NCBI GenBank assembly: GCA_017620655.1
Contig: JAGAUT010000019.1
Span: 1 to 50,014, forward strand
DNA: 50,014 nucleotides
Direction: 5' to 3'
DNA from: Clostridia bacterium
Lineage (GTDB): Bacteria > Bacillota > Clostridia > Oscillospirales > CAG-382
A program made the translations under genes and the position numbers. The notes under the pieces are model-generated. The model did no database searches, was not told the DNA's origin, and saw only the letters and a program-made list of their open reading frames with translations. Positions 39,845 through 48,897 of this stretch are shown here, piece by piece; position 1 is the first letter of the stretch; the number at the start of each line of letters is the position of its first letter.

Positions 39845-40552
39845 TTATTTTATAAGATTCCGTACCACATACGATGCAATGGTAAGTCCTGCCGCGGGCG
39901 GAACAAATGCCGAGCTTGCAGGTATGGATTTATTTGGGTTATCGTTTTCTTCGGGTTGAAAAAGCGGTGAAATCGGCTCCTCCTCGGAGTAGACAACCGT
40001 CAGCTTCTTTATGCCGTTCTTTTTACAGAGATTACGCATAACCCTTGCAAGAGGGCATATTTTTGTTTTATAAATATCGGTGATAACTATCTTTGTCGGG
40101 TCAAGCTTATTACCTGTTCCCATGGAGGAAACAAGGGGTATACAGAGCTTTTGGCAACGCATTGCAAGCTCCATTTTTCCGCTTACTGTATCGATGGCAT
40201 CAACGACAAAATCATATTTTGAAAGGTCGATTTGCTCTGCCGTTTCGGGAAGATAAAACATATTATATTCCTGTACCGACACATTTGGGTTTATATCCTT
40301 CATCCTCTGAGCCATAACAGATGTTTTATTCATGCCAACTGTATTTTCGTCCGCTATTATCTGGCAGTTGATATTCGTCTTGCTGACGGTATCATTATCC
40401 ACCACATCAATACATCCGACACCGCTTCTGCAGAGAGCCTCGCAGACGTATCCGCCCACTCCACCGACACCGAAAACTACAACCCTTTTATTCTTCAGTT
40501 TTTCGACGGCACCTGTTCCGACAAGCATTTCAAATCTTTGAAATCTGTTCAT
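39845..40552 (-). CDS. tcdA: tRNA threonylcarbamoyladenosine dehydratase (TcdA/YgdL, ThiF family)
   Basis: TcdA is an E1-like ATP-dependent enzyme that cyclises t6A to ct6A at position 37 of ANN-reading tRNAs. The 235-residue protein opens RFQRFEMLVGTGAVEKL. It has the Rossmann nucleotide site VVVFGVGGVGGYVCEAL and the acidic loop DVVDNDTVSKTNINCQI. Further on are DFVVDAIDTVSGKMEL, PLVSSMGTGNKLDPTKI and the C-terminal PASSAFVPPAAGLTIAS. The ATG overlaps the TGA of the upstream exonuclease gene (TGATG), so the two genes are translationally coupled. Confidence 0.93.
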   Translation of the reverse strand: MNRFQRFEMLVGTGAVEKLKNKRVVVFGVGGVGGYVCEALCRSGVGCIDVVDNDTVSKTNINCQIIADENTVGMNKTSVMAQRMKDINPNVSVQEYNMFYLPETAEQIDLSKYDFVVDAIDTVSGKMELAMRCQKLCIPLVSSMGTGNKLDPTKIVITDIYKTKICPLARVMRNLCKKNGIKKLTVVYSEEEPISPLFQPEENDNPNKSIPASSAFVPPAAGLTIASYVVRNLIK

Positions 40553-41535
40553 CAGCTCTTACCTTCCTCCAAGCCCTTTTCCTCATCGGATATCTGCTTA
40601 TTTTTGCCCCTTGAGGACGATCTTTTACGCACATGTCGTTTGGTCTTTTTGCCTTCAAAATAATCTCTGTTACTTTCATCAAGCAAATGAATCTGTTGGT
40701 TGACAGAGAATGTTCCCTGAGGCGTTTCGGAAATCTTAAGAACTACCATAAAATCTCCGTCTTTCTCGCAGTGGGACTCTATATTTATCCTCCACAGCCC
40801 GATACGTTTAGGCTTTTCATAGTTCATCTTCTGACCGCAGCAGGGGCAGACGGGTCTTACGATAAAGCCGTTCTGCCATATATCATCGCGTCTGCGTATG
40901 TAACGGAATTTTCTCTTAATGAGAACACTTGAATTCTTTGTATTTGTCGTCTCGTTGGAGGGCAGATATTTAAGGTTGCTTATCCCCTCTTCAAGGTTAA
41001 GTCTCTCGCACACCATTGCCGTATACTCGGCATCGTTGAGTGCGTCATGGAGCTTTTCACTCGTTTCGATTTCAAAATGCTCAAGGGCAAAGGACAGGGA
41101 ATACTGTCTCTTTTCAAGATTCGTCTGCTGTGCAAAAATCATCTGAAGGTTATAGCTTGCAGGCAGCCAGGACGTATCCAGCCCGTGGAACATGAGGTTG
41201 CTTTTGAGAATACGTATATCGTCGTATCCCCATATAAGTATCACATATTCATCGCCGCAAAAACTTCTGAAACGTTCAATGGCATTTTCAAAGCTTTCGC
41301 CCTTATCTATCATTTCATCGGTAATGCCCGTAAGCTGCTTAATCATTCTGTTCATACTTGTCAGGCTTACCGGCTTTATTATACACTCAAAGACGCCTGT
41401 TTTCTGCTTGTCCTCCGCAAGCTTAACGGCGCCAATCTGTATTATTTCATTTTTCATACAAACGCCGTTGCGGCAAAGGGCGGTATCAGCATATCCCGGC
41501 TGATTCCACTCCATATCGAGTACAATATAATTCAT
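40552..41535 (-). CDS. DEDDh-type 3'-5' exonuclease with C-terminal zinc-ribbon-like segment
   Basis: This 327-residue protein has an RNase T/DnaQ-like exonuclease domain (about 1-185). Acidic and histidine motifs are IVLDMEWN, NEIIQIGAVKL, WGYDDIRILKSN and KLHDALNDAEYT (the HD of the DEDDh pattern). A middle region carries CPCCGQKM and a further Cys near SHCEKDGDF, suggestive of a zinc ribbon. The C-terminal 40 residues are basic and Lys/Arg/Ser-rich (KKTKRHVRKRSSSRGKNK), likely nucleic-acid binding. The substrate is unknown. AAAGGAC precedes the ATG. It is co-transcribed with tcdA, so RNA processing is a reasonable guess. Confidence 0.85.
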   Translation of the reverse strand: MNYIVLDMEWNQPGYADTALCRNGVCMKNEIIQIGAVKLAEDKQKTGVFECIIKPVSLTSMNRMIKQLTGITDEMIDKGESFENAIERFRSFCGDEYVILIWGYDDIRILKSNLMFHGLDTSWLPASYNLQMIFAQQTNLEKRQYSLSFALEHFEIETSEKLHDALNDAEYTAMVCERLNLEEGISNLKYLPSNETTNTKNSSVLIKRKFRYIRRRDDIWQNGFIVRPVCPCCGQKMNYEKPKRIGLWRINIESHCEKDGDFMVVLKISETPQGTFSVNQQIHLLDESNRDYFEGKKTKRHVRKRSSSRGKNKQISDEEKGLEEGKS

Positions 41536-41565
41536 TTAATACGTCCTTTTTGTTTTGTCTACACA

Positions 41566-41594
41566 AGTATAGCACACTTTTTCATCACTTGCAA
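41566..41594 (-). promoter_or_regulatory. Sigma-A promoter of the exonuclease-tcdA operon
   Basis: On the minus strand TTGCAA (41589-41594) and TATACT (41566-41571) are separated by 17 bases. Confidence 0.65.
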
Positions 41595-41648
41595 CATCAA
41601 AGAGAAAAAACACCTTGTAAACAATATTAAAACAAAGCGAATTTTGAG

Positions 41649-41709
41649 TTGACTTTTGGGCACTGATGCATATAATAATTAACGTGTTAACAATTAATGT
41701 GTTAATTAT
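41649..41709 (+). promoter_or_regulatory. marR promoter and overlapping operator
   Basis: TTGACT (41649-41654) and TATAAT (41671-41676) are separated by 16 bases. Overlapping the -10 and start site are two copies of the 12-mer TTAAYGTGTTAA (41679-41690 and 41694-41705). An outer 9-base inverted repeat (ATAATTAAC at 41675-41683, GTTAATTAT at 41701-41709) spans them. This is a likely autoregulatory MarR operator. Confidence 0.7.
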
Positions 41710-41727
41710 ATTATTCGGAGGTAAAAA

Positions 41728-42210
41728 ATGAGCGACAAATTCGACAAAGAACGCGCCCACTTTACGTTTTACAAAATGATTCAGATAGACAGGCTTCACA
41801 GAAGTACATTTGAAAAAATGCATTCTTCTTTCGGCATTCACCGAAGCCAGCACAGGCTTCTCATGTACATTTCGAGAAAGGACACCTGCCCTTCCCAGAA
41901 GGACATCGCAGAGCATTTTGACATAAGTCCTGCAGCGGTTGCAGTCTCCCTCAAAAAGCTTGAGGACGGCGGCTACATCTCAAGAGAAAGTCTTGAGAAT
42001 GACAACAGATTCAACAGAATCACCCTGACGCAGAAGGGCAAAAACATAGTAGAACAATCACAGGACTTTTTTGCAAGATCCGATTTTGCAATGTTCAGTG
42101 ATTTTACGGAAAAGGATTACGAAAATCTCCTTTGCTGTCTTGACAAAATGATGTCGGGACTCAAGGATTTTGCCGAGAATCCCGACAGCTTTACGAAAAA
42201 GGCTGATTAA
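41728..42210 (+). CDS. MarR-family transcriptional regulator
   Basis: This is a 160-residue winged-helix repressor. The core DNA-binding unit is CPSQKDIAEHFDISPAAVAVSLKKLEDGGYISRE. It is followed by the wing NDNRFNRITLTQKG and a C-terminal dimerisation helix (DYENLLCCLDKMMSGLKDF). GGAGG lies upstream of the ATG. The gene heads an operon with two ABC exporter half-transporters, 21 bases before the first. The palindromic operator over its own promoter suggests that it represses the operon until an exported compound is bound. Confidence 0.93.
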   Translation: MSDKFDKERAHFTFYKMIQIDRLHRSTFEKMHSSFGIHRSQHRLLMYISRKDTCPSQKDIAEHFDISPAAVAVSLKKLEDGGYISRESLENDNRFNRITLTQKGKNIVEQSQDFFARSDFAMFSDFTEKDYENLLCCLDKMMSGLKDFAENPDSFTKKAD

Positions 42211-42231
42211 CTTTCGGAAAGGAAGATTGTT

Positions 42232-43977
42232 TTGAAAAGATGGCTATCGTACGTCAAGCCGTACACTCTTTATTTTGTTCTCGGTCCGCTTCTTATGATA
42301 GTCGAGGTAATCGGCGAAGTATTAATGCCGATGTATCTCGGTCAGATTCTCAACGAGGCATCCGAGGGAACACTCAATACACCAAGATGTTTTATGTATA
42401 TTTGTCTCATGATTCTCACCGCCCTTATGATGATGGCAGGCGGTGTAGGCGGTGCATATTTCGGTACCAAGGCATCCGTCAATTATGCAGCTGACGTAAG
42501 ACGTGATGTATACAGAAAAGTACAGAAGTTTTCCTTTGCAAACATCGACAAGTTTTCTACAGGTTCTCTTGTAACGCGTCTCACCAACGATGTTACACAG
42601 ATTCAGAATTTTATAAATACGCTTTTGAGAATGTGCATGCGTTCACCCGGTATTTTCATCGGTGCGCTTATTATGGCAATAAGGCTCAGACCTCAGCTCT
42701 CTTGGATTTTTGCCATATCCGTTCCCGTTCTTGCGGTTATAATCGGCTTTATCATTAAAACGGCGTTCCCAAGATTCGGCATCATGCAGGAAAAAGTTGA
42801 CAAACTCAATTCCACTGTACAGGAAAGTGTCACCAACGTCAGAGTCGTAAAGTCTTTTGTGAGAGAAGACTATGAAATCGACAAGTTTACAGAAGCCAAC
42901 GGAAACCTCAAGGCTTCGGGCATTTCCGCCATGAAGATAATCATTCTGAACGGTCCTGTAATGACGCTGTTTATGAACATCACCGTTGCAGCAATAATAT
43001 GGTTCGGTGCACATCAGGTTATGGGAATTACCGACACAATGGCCCCCGGCGACCTTTCACAGTTTATTACATATGCAAATCAGATTCTCAACTCTCTGAT
43101 GATGCTCTCCATGATGTTTATGATGTCATCCCGTGCCATTGCCAGCGGAAGACGTATTTCCGAGGTACTTGACGAAAAGGTTGATATCTCTGACGAATAT
43201 GCATCACAGAAAGATATGACTGTTACAAACGGCAGCATTGAATTCAAGGACGTGACATTCAGATACTACAAAAACAGTGAGGACAGCGTTCTTGAAAAAA
43301 TAAATCTCACAATTCCGGCAGGCAAGACAGTCGGAATTATCGGTTCAACGGGCTGCGGAAAAACAACCCTTGTTTCGCTTATCCCAAGACTCTACGATAC
43401 AGACGAGGGTGAAGTGCTTGTTGACGGAGTTAATGTCCGTGACTACAGCCTCAGGAATCTCAGAGAGGGTGTAGGCATGGTACTTCAGAAAAACGTATTA
43501 TTCTCAGGTACTATTGAAGACAATCTGCGTTGGGGTGACGAAGATGCAACAATGAAAGAAATAATCGCCGCAGCAGACAGTGCCCAAGCAGACACGTTCA
43601 TCAAAAACTTCAAGGACGGTTATCAGACAGAGCTTGAACAGGGCGGCGTAAATGTTTCAGGCGGTCAGAAGCAGAGACTTTGTATTGCAAGAGCATTGCT
43701 CAAAAAGCCCAAAATTCTCATTCTCGACGACTCGACAAGTGCCGTAGATACGGCAACCGAAGCGAGAATCAGAGAAGAATTCCGCACAGGTCTCAAGGAT
43801 TCAACAAAGATTATCATCGCCCAGCGCATTATGTCTGTAATGGAAGCTGACATGATTGTTGTTATGAACGACGGTCAGATTACAGGTGTAGGTACACATG
43901 ACGAGCTTATGAAGACCAACACCGAATATCAGGAAATATACGCTTCCCAGATGGAAAGCAAAGAAAAGGAGGCGTAA
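42232..43977 (+). CDS. ABC exporter half-transporter with degenerate nucleotide site
   Basis: This is a 581-residue type IV ABC exporter subunit: six membrane helices in residues 1-320, then a nucleotide-binding domain. It has Walker A GSTGCGKTT (about 371), signature VSGGQKQR, and Walker B ILILDDSTSAVD. The catalytic Glu after Walker B is replaced by Asp (about 500), and the switch His is Gln (IIIAQRIMS, about 531). These changes mark the degenerate partner of a heterodimer such as TM287/288 or BmrC/BmrD. The start is a TTG at 42232 behind GGAAAGGAAG. The consensus partner follows after 3 bases. Drug or peptide export is likely; the substrate is unknown. Confidence 0.92.
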   Translation: MKRWLSYVKPYTLYFVLGPLLMIVEVIGEVLMPMYLGQILNEASEGTLNTPRCFMYICLMILTALMMMAGGVGGAYFGTKASVNYAADVRRDVYRKVQKFSFANIDKFSTGSLVTRLTNDVTQIQNFINTLLRMCMRSPGIFIGALIMAIRLRPQLSWIFAISVPVLAVIIGFIIKTAFPRFGIMQEKVDKLNSTVQESVTNVRVVKSFVREDYEIDKFTEANGNLKASGISAMKIIILNGPVMTLFMNITVAAIIWFGAHQVMGITDTMAPGDLSQFITYANQILNSLMMLSMMFMMSSRAIASGRRISEVLDEKVDISDEYASQKDMTVTNGSIEFKDVTFRYYKNSEDSVLEKINLTIPAGKTVGIIGSTGCGKTTLVSLIPRLYDTDEGEVLVDGVNVRDYSLRNLREGVGMVLQKNVLFSGTIEDNLRWGDEDATMKEIIAAADSAQADTFIKNFKDGYQTELEQGGVNVSGGQKQRLCIARALLKKPKILILDDSTSAVDTATEARIREEFRTGLKDSTKIIIAQRIMSVMEADMIVVMNDGQITGVGTHDELMKTNTEYQEIYASQMESKEKEA

Positions 43978-43980
43978 GAA

Positions 43981-45966
43981 ATGGCTAGAAATCTTAAAGA
44001 ACTTCAGAAGCAGTACAACGCCTCGGCAGCACCAGGAAAACCAGGCATGCCCATGGGCAGAGGTCCGGGAAGAGGCGGCCCACCCGGCATGGGTGCCAAG
44101 GGCAAGCCAAAGAACACAAAGCACACAATCAAACGCCTTTTCAAATATGTTGAAAAGTACAAATTCCACATTCTTATTGTAGCTTTATGTATGCTTGTCA
44201 GCACGGTAACCAACCTTATCGGTTCCTTCATGCTTGCACCCATTATCAACAAAATCACATTCTACGTTGCACCGTCAATTGCAACAAAGTTAAGTCTTTC
44301 CGAAGGCATTGCCGACAACGCAATATCAGGCTTTAAAAACGCTCTTTTCGGAGGAATTGAGCAAGCACTCGGCGGTGATGCAAAAGCCGAAGTTTTTGCT
44401 TATATTCTATCTGCAATAACAATTCTTATTTCGGTTTATCTTATCGGCGTCATTGCAACTTATCTTCAGAACAGAATTATGATAAGCGTTTCGCAAGGAT
44501 CGCTTGAAGCAATCAGAAACGACTTATTTGCAAAGATGCAAAAGCTTCCCGTAAGATTCTTTGACAACAACCCAACAGGTGAAGTAATGAGCCGTTTCAC
44601 AAACGACGTTGACAACATAGGCATTATGCTTGACAACTCGCTTATATCCCTTATTTCAGGCACAATCATGCTTCTCGGCACATTAACATTTATGCTGACA
44701 ACCAACTGGGTTCTCACTCTTATAACAGTTGTATTTGTTCCGATCTTCATGAAGCTTGCAACATGGATTGCAGGCAAGAGCAGAAAGTATTACTCAGGAC
44801 AGCAGGCAGCTCTGGGTGCTGTCAACGGCTACATTGAAGAAACGGTTACGGGTCAAAAGGTTGTAAAAGTATTCAACCACGAGGACGATACAGTAGAAGA
44901 ATTCGGTCTTCTCAACGACGACCTTCGCGACAAGCAGTTCAAGGCACAGTTCTACGGCGGTGTTATGGGTCCCATAATGAACAACACCTCCAACATCAGC
45001 TACGCATTCACCCTCGGCATCGGCGGTATACTTATCTGTACAGGTAATATGAACCCCGGTTCGCTGACGGTATTTGCACAGTATTCAAAGCAGTTCTCCT
45101 TCCCTATCAACAACATTTCCCAGCAGATGACAACCGTCTTCTCTGCCCTTGCAGGTGCTGAACGAGTATTTAGCATTATTGACATGGAAGAAGAACCCGC
45201 AGATATTGAAAATGCTGTATCAATGCCTAATATGCAGGGACACGTTATTCTTGACGATGTTTCCTTCGGTTACAATCCCGACAGGCTCATACTCAAGAAC
45301 ATTTCTCTCTACGCAAAGCCGGGGCAGAAGATTGCATTTGTAGGCTCGACAGGTGCGGGCAAGACAACTGTTACAAACCTTCTCAACCGATTCTACGATA
45401 TCGAATCAGGCAAGATTACTATTGACGGTGTTGACATCAAGGATATGAAGATGTCAGAGCTTCGCTCAAATATAGCCATGGTACTTCAGGACACGCATTT
45501 ATTTACAGGAACCGTTATGGAAAACATTCGTTACGGCAGGCTTGATGCTACAGACGAAGAAGTAATTGCGGCTGCAAAAACAGCAAGCGCTCACTCCTTT
45601 ATCATGCGTCTTGAACACGGATACAACACAGTTCTTGAAGGTGACGGTGCAAATCTTTCGCAGGGGCAGAGACAGCTTCTCAACATTGCAAGAGCTGCAA
45701 TAAGCAAAGCACCAATCCTTGTACTTGACGAGGCAACAAGTTCTGTTGACACACGTACCGAACGTCACATCGAACACGGTATGGACAGACTAATGCGCGA
45801 CAGAACAACCTTTGTTATTGCTCACAGACTTTCAACGGTACGTAACGCAAATGCTATTATGGTACTTGAAAACGGTGTCATAGTTGAGCGGGGCGACCAC
45901 GACGACTTGCTCAGTCAGAAAGGCAGATATTACGAGCTTTACACAGGCAAAAAGGAACTTGATTAA
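43981..45966 (+). CDS. ABC exporter half-transporter, consensus partner
   Basis: This is a 661-residue exporter subunit. It has a long cytoplasmic N-terminus with a Gly/Pro/Met-rich segment (PGMPMGRGPGRGGPPGMG, about residues 20-37), six membrane helices, and an ATPase domain. Walker A is GSTGAGKTT and Walker B is ILVLDEATSSVD, with the catalytic Glu at about 584 and an intact switch His (IAHRLS). Its signature is LSQGQ and not LSGGQ (about 559-563). Paired with the upstream subunit this gives one competent site (this Walker B with the partner's VSGGQ) and one degenerate site. GGAGG precedes the ATG. Confidence 0.93.
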   Translation: MARNLKELQKQYNASAAPGKPGMPMGRGPGRGGPPGMGAKGKPKNTKHTIKRLFKYVEKYKFHILIVALCMLVSTVTNLIGSFMLAPIINKITFYVAPSIATKLSLSEGIADNAISGFKNALFGGIEQALGGDAKAEVFAYILSAITILISVYLIGVIATYLQNRIMISVSQGSLEAIRNDLFAKMQKLPVRFFDNNPTGEVMSRFTNDVDNIGIMLDNSLISLISGTIMLLGTLTFMLTTNWVLTLITVVFVPIFMKLATWIAGKSRKYYSGQQAALGAVNGYIEETVTGQKVVKVFNHEDDTVEEFGLLNDDLRDKQFKAQFYGGVMGPIMNNTSNISYAFTLGIGGILICTGNMNPGSLTVFAQYSKQFSFPINNISQQMTTVFSALAGAERVFSIIDMEEEPADIENAVSMPNMQGHVILDDVSFGYNPDRLILKNISLYAKPGQKIAFVGSTGAGKTTVTNLLNRFYDIESGKITIDGVDIKDMKMSELRSNIAMVLQDTHLFTGTVMENIRYGRLDATDEEVIAAAKTASAHSFIMRLEHGYNTVLEGDGANLSQGQRQLLNIARAAISKAPILVLDEATSSVDTRTERHIEHGMDRLMRDRTTFVIAHRLSTVRNANAIMVLENGVIVERGDHDDLLSQKGRYYELYTGKKELD

Positions 45967-45975
45967 GCATACGAA

Positions 45976-45997
45976 AAGGCACCCAAAAGGGTGCCTT
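45976..45997. terminator. Terminator after the ABC exporter operon
   Basis: Stem AAGGCACCC / GGGTGCCTT with loop AAAA is followed by ATTT. It lies between the convergent exporter and amidotransferase genes. Confidence 0.82.
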
Positions 45998-46013
45998 ATT
46001 TCTATATTACGCT

Positions 46014-46676
46014 TTATTTTTTACAAAGCTCAAGGAAATTTTCAAGCAGTTTTCTTTCCTCGTCAAAGCTTCTTTCGGGATGCCACTGAACACCGAAAAT
46101 GTTTTTTTCCTTATGCTTGAAGCCCTCAATTATTCCGTCATCCGATTCTGCAACAACCTCAAGACAGTCTGCAAGCTTATCTACATGCATAACATGATAT
46201 GAGTTTATGGTCTTTCTTTCTGTGCCGAAGGCATCATAAAGAAAAGAGTCTTTCCTGAAATTAACGCTATGAGTTGTTCTTGAATGTCTTCTTGGGTCAT
46301 CGCCGCCGACATAACCGATTGTTCCGCCAAAATAAATATTAATTGCCTGATGTCCTGCACAGATACCGAGGACGGGTTTATCATGCTTTACAAAATAATC
46401 CAGCACCTTTGAATCAAGTGCAAACTCATCATATACGGGAATTTTGGAAGCCTTGCCATAATATGCAGGATTCACGCCGTTTGGACTGCCGGGGATTATA
46501 AGGCCGTCACAAATTGCAAGAACATCCTCGCAGTCGTCGGGCGTCAGTATCGCACAAAGACCTACACCAAGTTTCCTTGCCATATCGTCAAAGTCACAAT
46601 TTATGTAAAGCTTCTTATTTGACGGTGCATTTTCTTTATTTAAGTCTATATATCTTGGTAATATCGCTAATCTCAT
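46014..46676 (-). CDS. Class I glutamine amidotransferase-like (peptidase C26, PuuD-type) hydrolase
   Basis: This is a 220-residue enzyme of the gamma-glutamyl-GABA hydrolase type. The nucleophile Cys lies in PVLGICAGHQAINI, the oxyanion region is GLIIPGSPNGVNP, and the catalytic His/Glu pair is in VQWHPERSF. A typical GRHSR-like stretch is replaced by PRRHSRTTHSV. It would remove glutamate from gamma-glutamyl compounds, but the exact substrate is open. The ATG at 46676 follows GAGAGGTAA; upstream in-frame codons overlap the promoter and are rejected. It is monocistronic. Confidence 0.88.
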   Translation of the reverse strand: MRLAILPRYIDLNKENAPSNKKLYINCDFDDMARKLGVGLCAILTPDDCEDVLAICDGLIIPGSPNGVNPAYYGKASKIPVYDEFALDSKVLDYFVKHDKPVLGICAGHQAINIYFGGTIGYVGGDDPRRHSRTTHSVNFRKDSFLYDAFGTERKTINSYHVMHVDKLADCLEVVAESDDGIIEGFKHKEKNIFGVQWHPERSFDEERKLLENFLELCKK

Positions 46677-46706
46677 GTTATTACCTCTCAATGGCTGTTT
46701 TTTATG

Positions 46707-46735
46707 ATTATACCACACATATATGTAAAAATCAA
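46707..46735 (-). promoter_or_regulatory. Promoter of the C26 amidotransferase gene
   Basis: On the minus strand TTGATT (46730-46735) and TATAAT (46707-46712) are separated by 17 bases. The -35 overlaps the end of the spoVT terminator stem. Confidence 0.62.
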
Positions 46736-46762
46736 CCGATACAGCAAAAAACTGTATCGGTT
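46734..46762 (-). terminator. Terminator of spoVT
   Basis: Stem AACCGATACAG / CTGTATCGGTT with a 7-base loop is followed on the minus strand by GATTTTT. Confidence 0.85.
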
Positions 46763-46768
46763 ATAGTT

Positions 46769-47317
46769 TTATTCTTCCATCTGTTTACCAAGGAATGTCG
46801 CCGCAGTCTGAACAAGTTTGATTTCTGTATCATCAGGCTCGGACATACTTTCTTCGGCGTTCTGAGTAGACACGACCGCACCAATCACATCACCGCCCGA
46901 AATGATAGGCACAGCACAGGACATAACAATCTTTTCATTTCCGTCAACAACAAAGAAGTTTTTGCCGTCATTCTTTCGTGTATACATCTGGCGAGATTCC
47001 ATGATAGATTCAATGTCGGGTGAAACCTTCTTTTCATTACATTCCTTCTTGGAAACACCTGAAAATGCCACAACCGTGTCTCTATCACAGACGATTATGG
47101 GATGTCCGCTTGTCTTATACAGTGTTTCGGCATACTGGGATGCAAAGCCGAGAAGCTCACCGATAGGTGAATACTTTTTGAAAATCACTTCGCCGTCACG
47201 GTCGGTGAAGATTTCAAGCGGGTCGCCCTCTCTTATTCTCATGGTTCTTCTGATTTCCTTAGGGATAACTACTCTGCCGAGGTCATCTATTCTTCTAACA
47301 ATTCCTGTTGCTTTCAT
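46769..47317 (-). CDS. spoVT: Stage V sporulation protein T (SpoVT, AbrB-type regulator)
   Basis: SpoVT is a forespore regulator that tunes sigma-G-dependent genes. The 182-residue protein has an N-terminal AbrB-like swapped-hairpin domain (MKATGIVRRIDDLGRVVIPKEIRRT, split by its loop; then GDPLEIFTD). A C-terminal GAF-like domain follows (HPIIVCDRDTVVAFSGVSKKE, IISGGDVIGAVVS). The length matches the family. The ATG at 47317 has AAAGGAG upstream; the start at 47341 is rejected because it precedes that site. I looked for a sigma-G promoter in the 150 bases upstream and did not find a convincing one. Confidence 0.96.
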   Translation of the reverse strand: MKATGIVRRIDDLGRVVIPKEIRRTMRIREGDPLEIFTDRDGEVIFKKYSPIGELLGFASQYAETLYKTSGHPIIVCDRDTVVAFSGVSKKECNEKKVSPDIESIMESRQMYTRKNDGKNFFVVDGNEKIVMSCAVPIISGGDVIGAVVSTQNAEESMSEPDDTEIKLVQTAATFLGKQMEE

Positions 47318-47463
47318 ATATAAATTCTCCTTTATAATCAAATCTTGGTGTGCTTTTATTGTTTGACTTTTTGGGGGATTTATACTGAATTTTGTTAATT
47401 TTGGACTGGGGATTTTTGGGATAAACTATTTTACAATATATCTAAGCAAAGCTATATTTAGTT

Positions 47464-48885
47464 TTATTTTAATACTGATACAGCATCGCTGATTGTTTTT
47501 TCAAAAGCTTCTCTGCCGTATTTGTCAACCTCAGATTTATTCTTCTCGCCGTGAGTCAAGCATCCTGCACCGCCGATGCATCCGCCGACACACGCCATAC
47601 CTTCGATAAAGTTTGCATCAAGTACACCCTTGCTCAGCTTGAGAAGTGCCATCTTGCAAGCTTCTATTCCGTCACAAGGAATTGCCTTTAAGTCAAATTC
47701 GATATTCTGTTCCTTAAGGCCCTGAGCAACTGCATCAGAAAGTCCGCCACTGCGAGCAAATATTCTACCGAAATATGATGCGTTATCCAAAACATCTTCT
47801 TCAAGAGTTGTAATGTCAATATCTTTACTGTCGTAGAGCGCCTGAAGCTCTTCAAAGGTCATAACAGCATCTACATAAGGCTTTACATCTTCAAGCTGTG
47901 CCTCAGCTTTTTTGGCTGTACAAGGTCCAATAAACACTACTTTTGAATTCGCATCCGTTTCCTTGATATATTTTGCAAGTGTTGCCATTGGCGAAAGGTT
48001 GTGGGAAATATATTTTACCAAATCAGGGAACGCTGATTTTACATAAGCAACAAAAGCCGGACAGCATGAGCTTGTCAAAAGTCCTTTTTCCGAAAGCTCT
48101 TTTGATTCTGCCTGTGCAACCATATCTGCACCAAGTGCTGCTTCAATTACCGTATAGAAACCAAGCTCTTTAAGTCCCTTGATTACCTGACCGAGCTTTG
48201 CATAAGTAAACTGACTGGAAATTGAAGGTGCAACCATAGCATATACCTTATACTTACGGTTATCTTCACTTTTCTTAATCATGTCGATAACATTCAGGAT
48301 GTATGACTTATCCATAATAGCACCGAACGGACACTGATAAACGCAAGCTCCGCATGCTGTACACTTACTGTTATCAATTGCAGCAGCATTATCCTCATTA
48401 ATAGAAATTGCTTTTATTTTACATGCATTCTGGCAAGGACGTTTACGATTCACGATTGCACTGTATGGACACACCTTTGCACAAGCACCGCATTCCACAC
48501 ACTTTGATTTATCAATATGTGCTACATGGTTATGGTCAAAGGAGATCGCTCCCCTTTTACAAACATCTTCACATCTGTGAGCAAGACAACCTCTGCATGA
48601 ATCAGTAACCTCATAACCTGCTGCAGGACACTCATCACACGCAAGTTCAATTACTTCAATCACATTTGGGTTTTCTTTATCTCCGCCCATTGCGATCTTT
48701 ACACGTTCAGAGAGAATTGCTCTTTCTTTATATACACAACAACGCATTGTAGATGTTTTTCCGGGTACAATCATTTTCGGGATTTCAAGAAGATTCTCAA
48801 GAAGTGTGTCCTTCCAAGCTTGTCTTGCCACTTCACGAAGTACTTTATATTTCAAATGTTGTACCTTTGTATCAAACTTTCTCAT
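47464..48885 (-). CDS. [FeFe] hydrogenase, group B-like, multi-cluster
   Basis: This is a 473-residue iron hydrogenase. The N-terminal region carries extra Cys motifs (CCVYK, ACDECP, SCRGCLAHRCEDVC). Two clear [4Fe-4S] ferredoxin motifs follow (CVECGACAKVCP at about 129-140 and CTACGACVYQCP at about 175-186), with an intervening CQNAC. The H-cluster motifs are TSSCCPAF (Cys274, Cys275), GPCTAKKAE (Cys322) and EGMACVGGCIGG (Cys432, Cys436), so all H-cluster Cys ligands are present. The motif variants (no Met-Pro before the second Cys, Phe after CCPA) suggest group B or a sensory form and not classical group A. AAGGAG precedes the ATG. It begins 12 bases after a SpoIIE-type phosphatase gene. 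Either H2 metabolism or H2/redox sensing is possible. Confidence 0.88.
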   Translation of the reverse strand: MRKFDTKVQHLKYKVLREVARQAWKDTLLENLLEIPKMIVPGKTSTMRCCVYKERAILSERVKIAMGGDKENPNVIEVIELACDECPAAGYEVTDSCRGCLAHRCEDVCKRGAISFDHNHVAHIDKSKCVECGACAKVCPYSAIVNRKRPCQNACKIKAISINEDNAAAIDNSKCTACGACVYQCPFGAIMDKSYILNVIDMIKKSEDNRKYKVYAMVAPSISSQFTYAKLGQVIKGLKELGFYTVIEAALGADMVAQAESKELSEKGLLTSSCCPAFVAYVKSAFPDLVKYISHNLSPMATLAKYIKETDANSKVVFIGPCTAKKAEAQLEDVKPYVDAVMTFEELQALYDSKDIDITTLEEDVLDNASYFGRIFARSGGLSDAVAQGLKEQNIEFDLKAIPCDGIEACKMALLKLSKGVLDANFIEGMACVGGCIGGAGCLTHGEKNKSEVDKYGREAFEKTISDAVSVLK

Positions 48886-48897
48886 TGTTCACACTCC

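Noticed and set aside
47318..47463. Sigma-G promoter of spoVT
   Set aside because: I looked for the expected -35 and -10 elements and found no pair with acceptable match and spacing.
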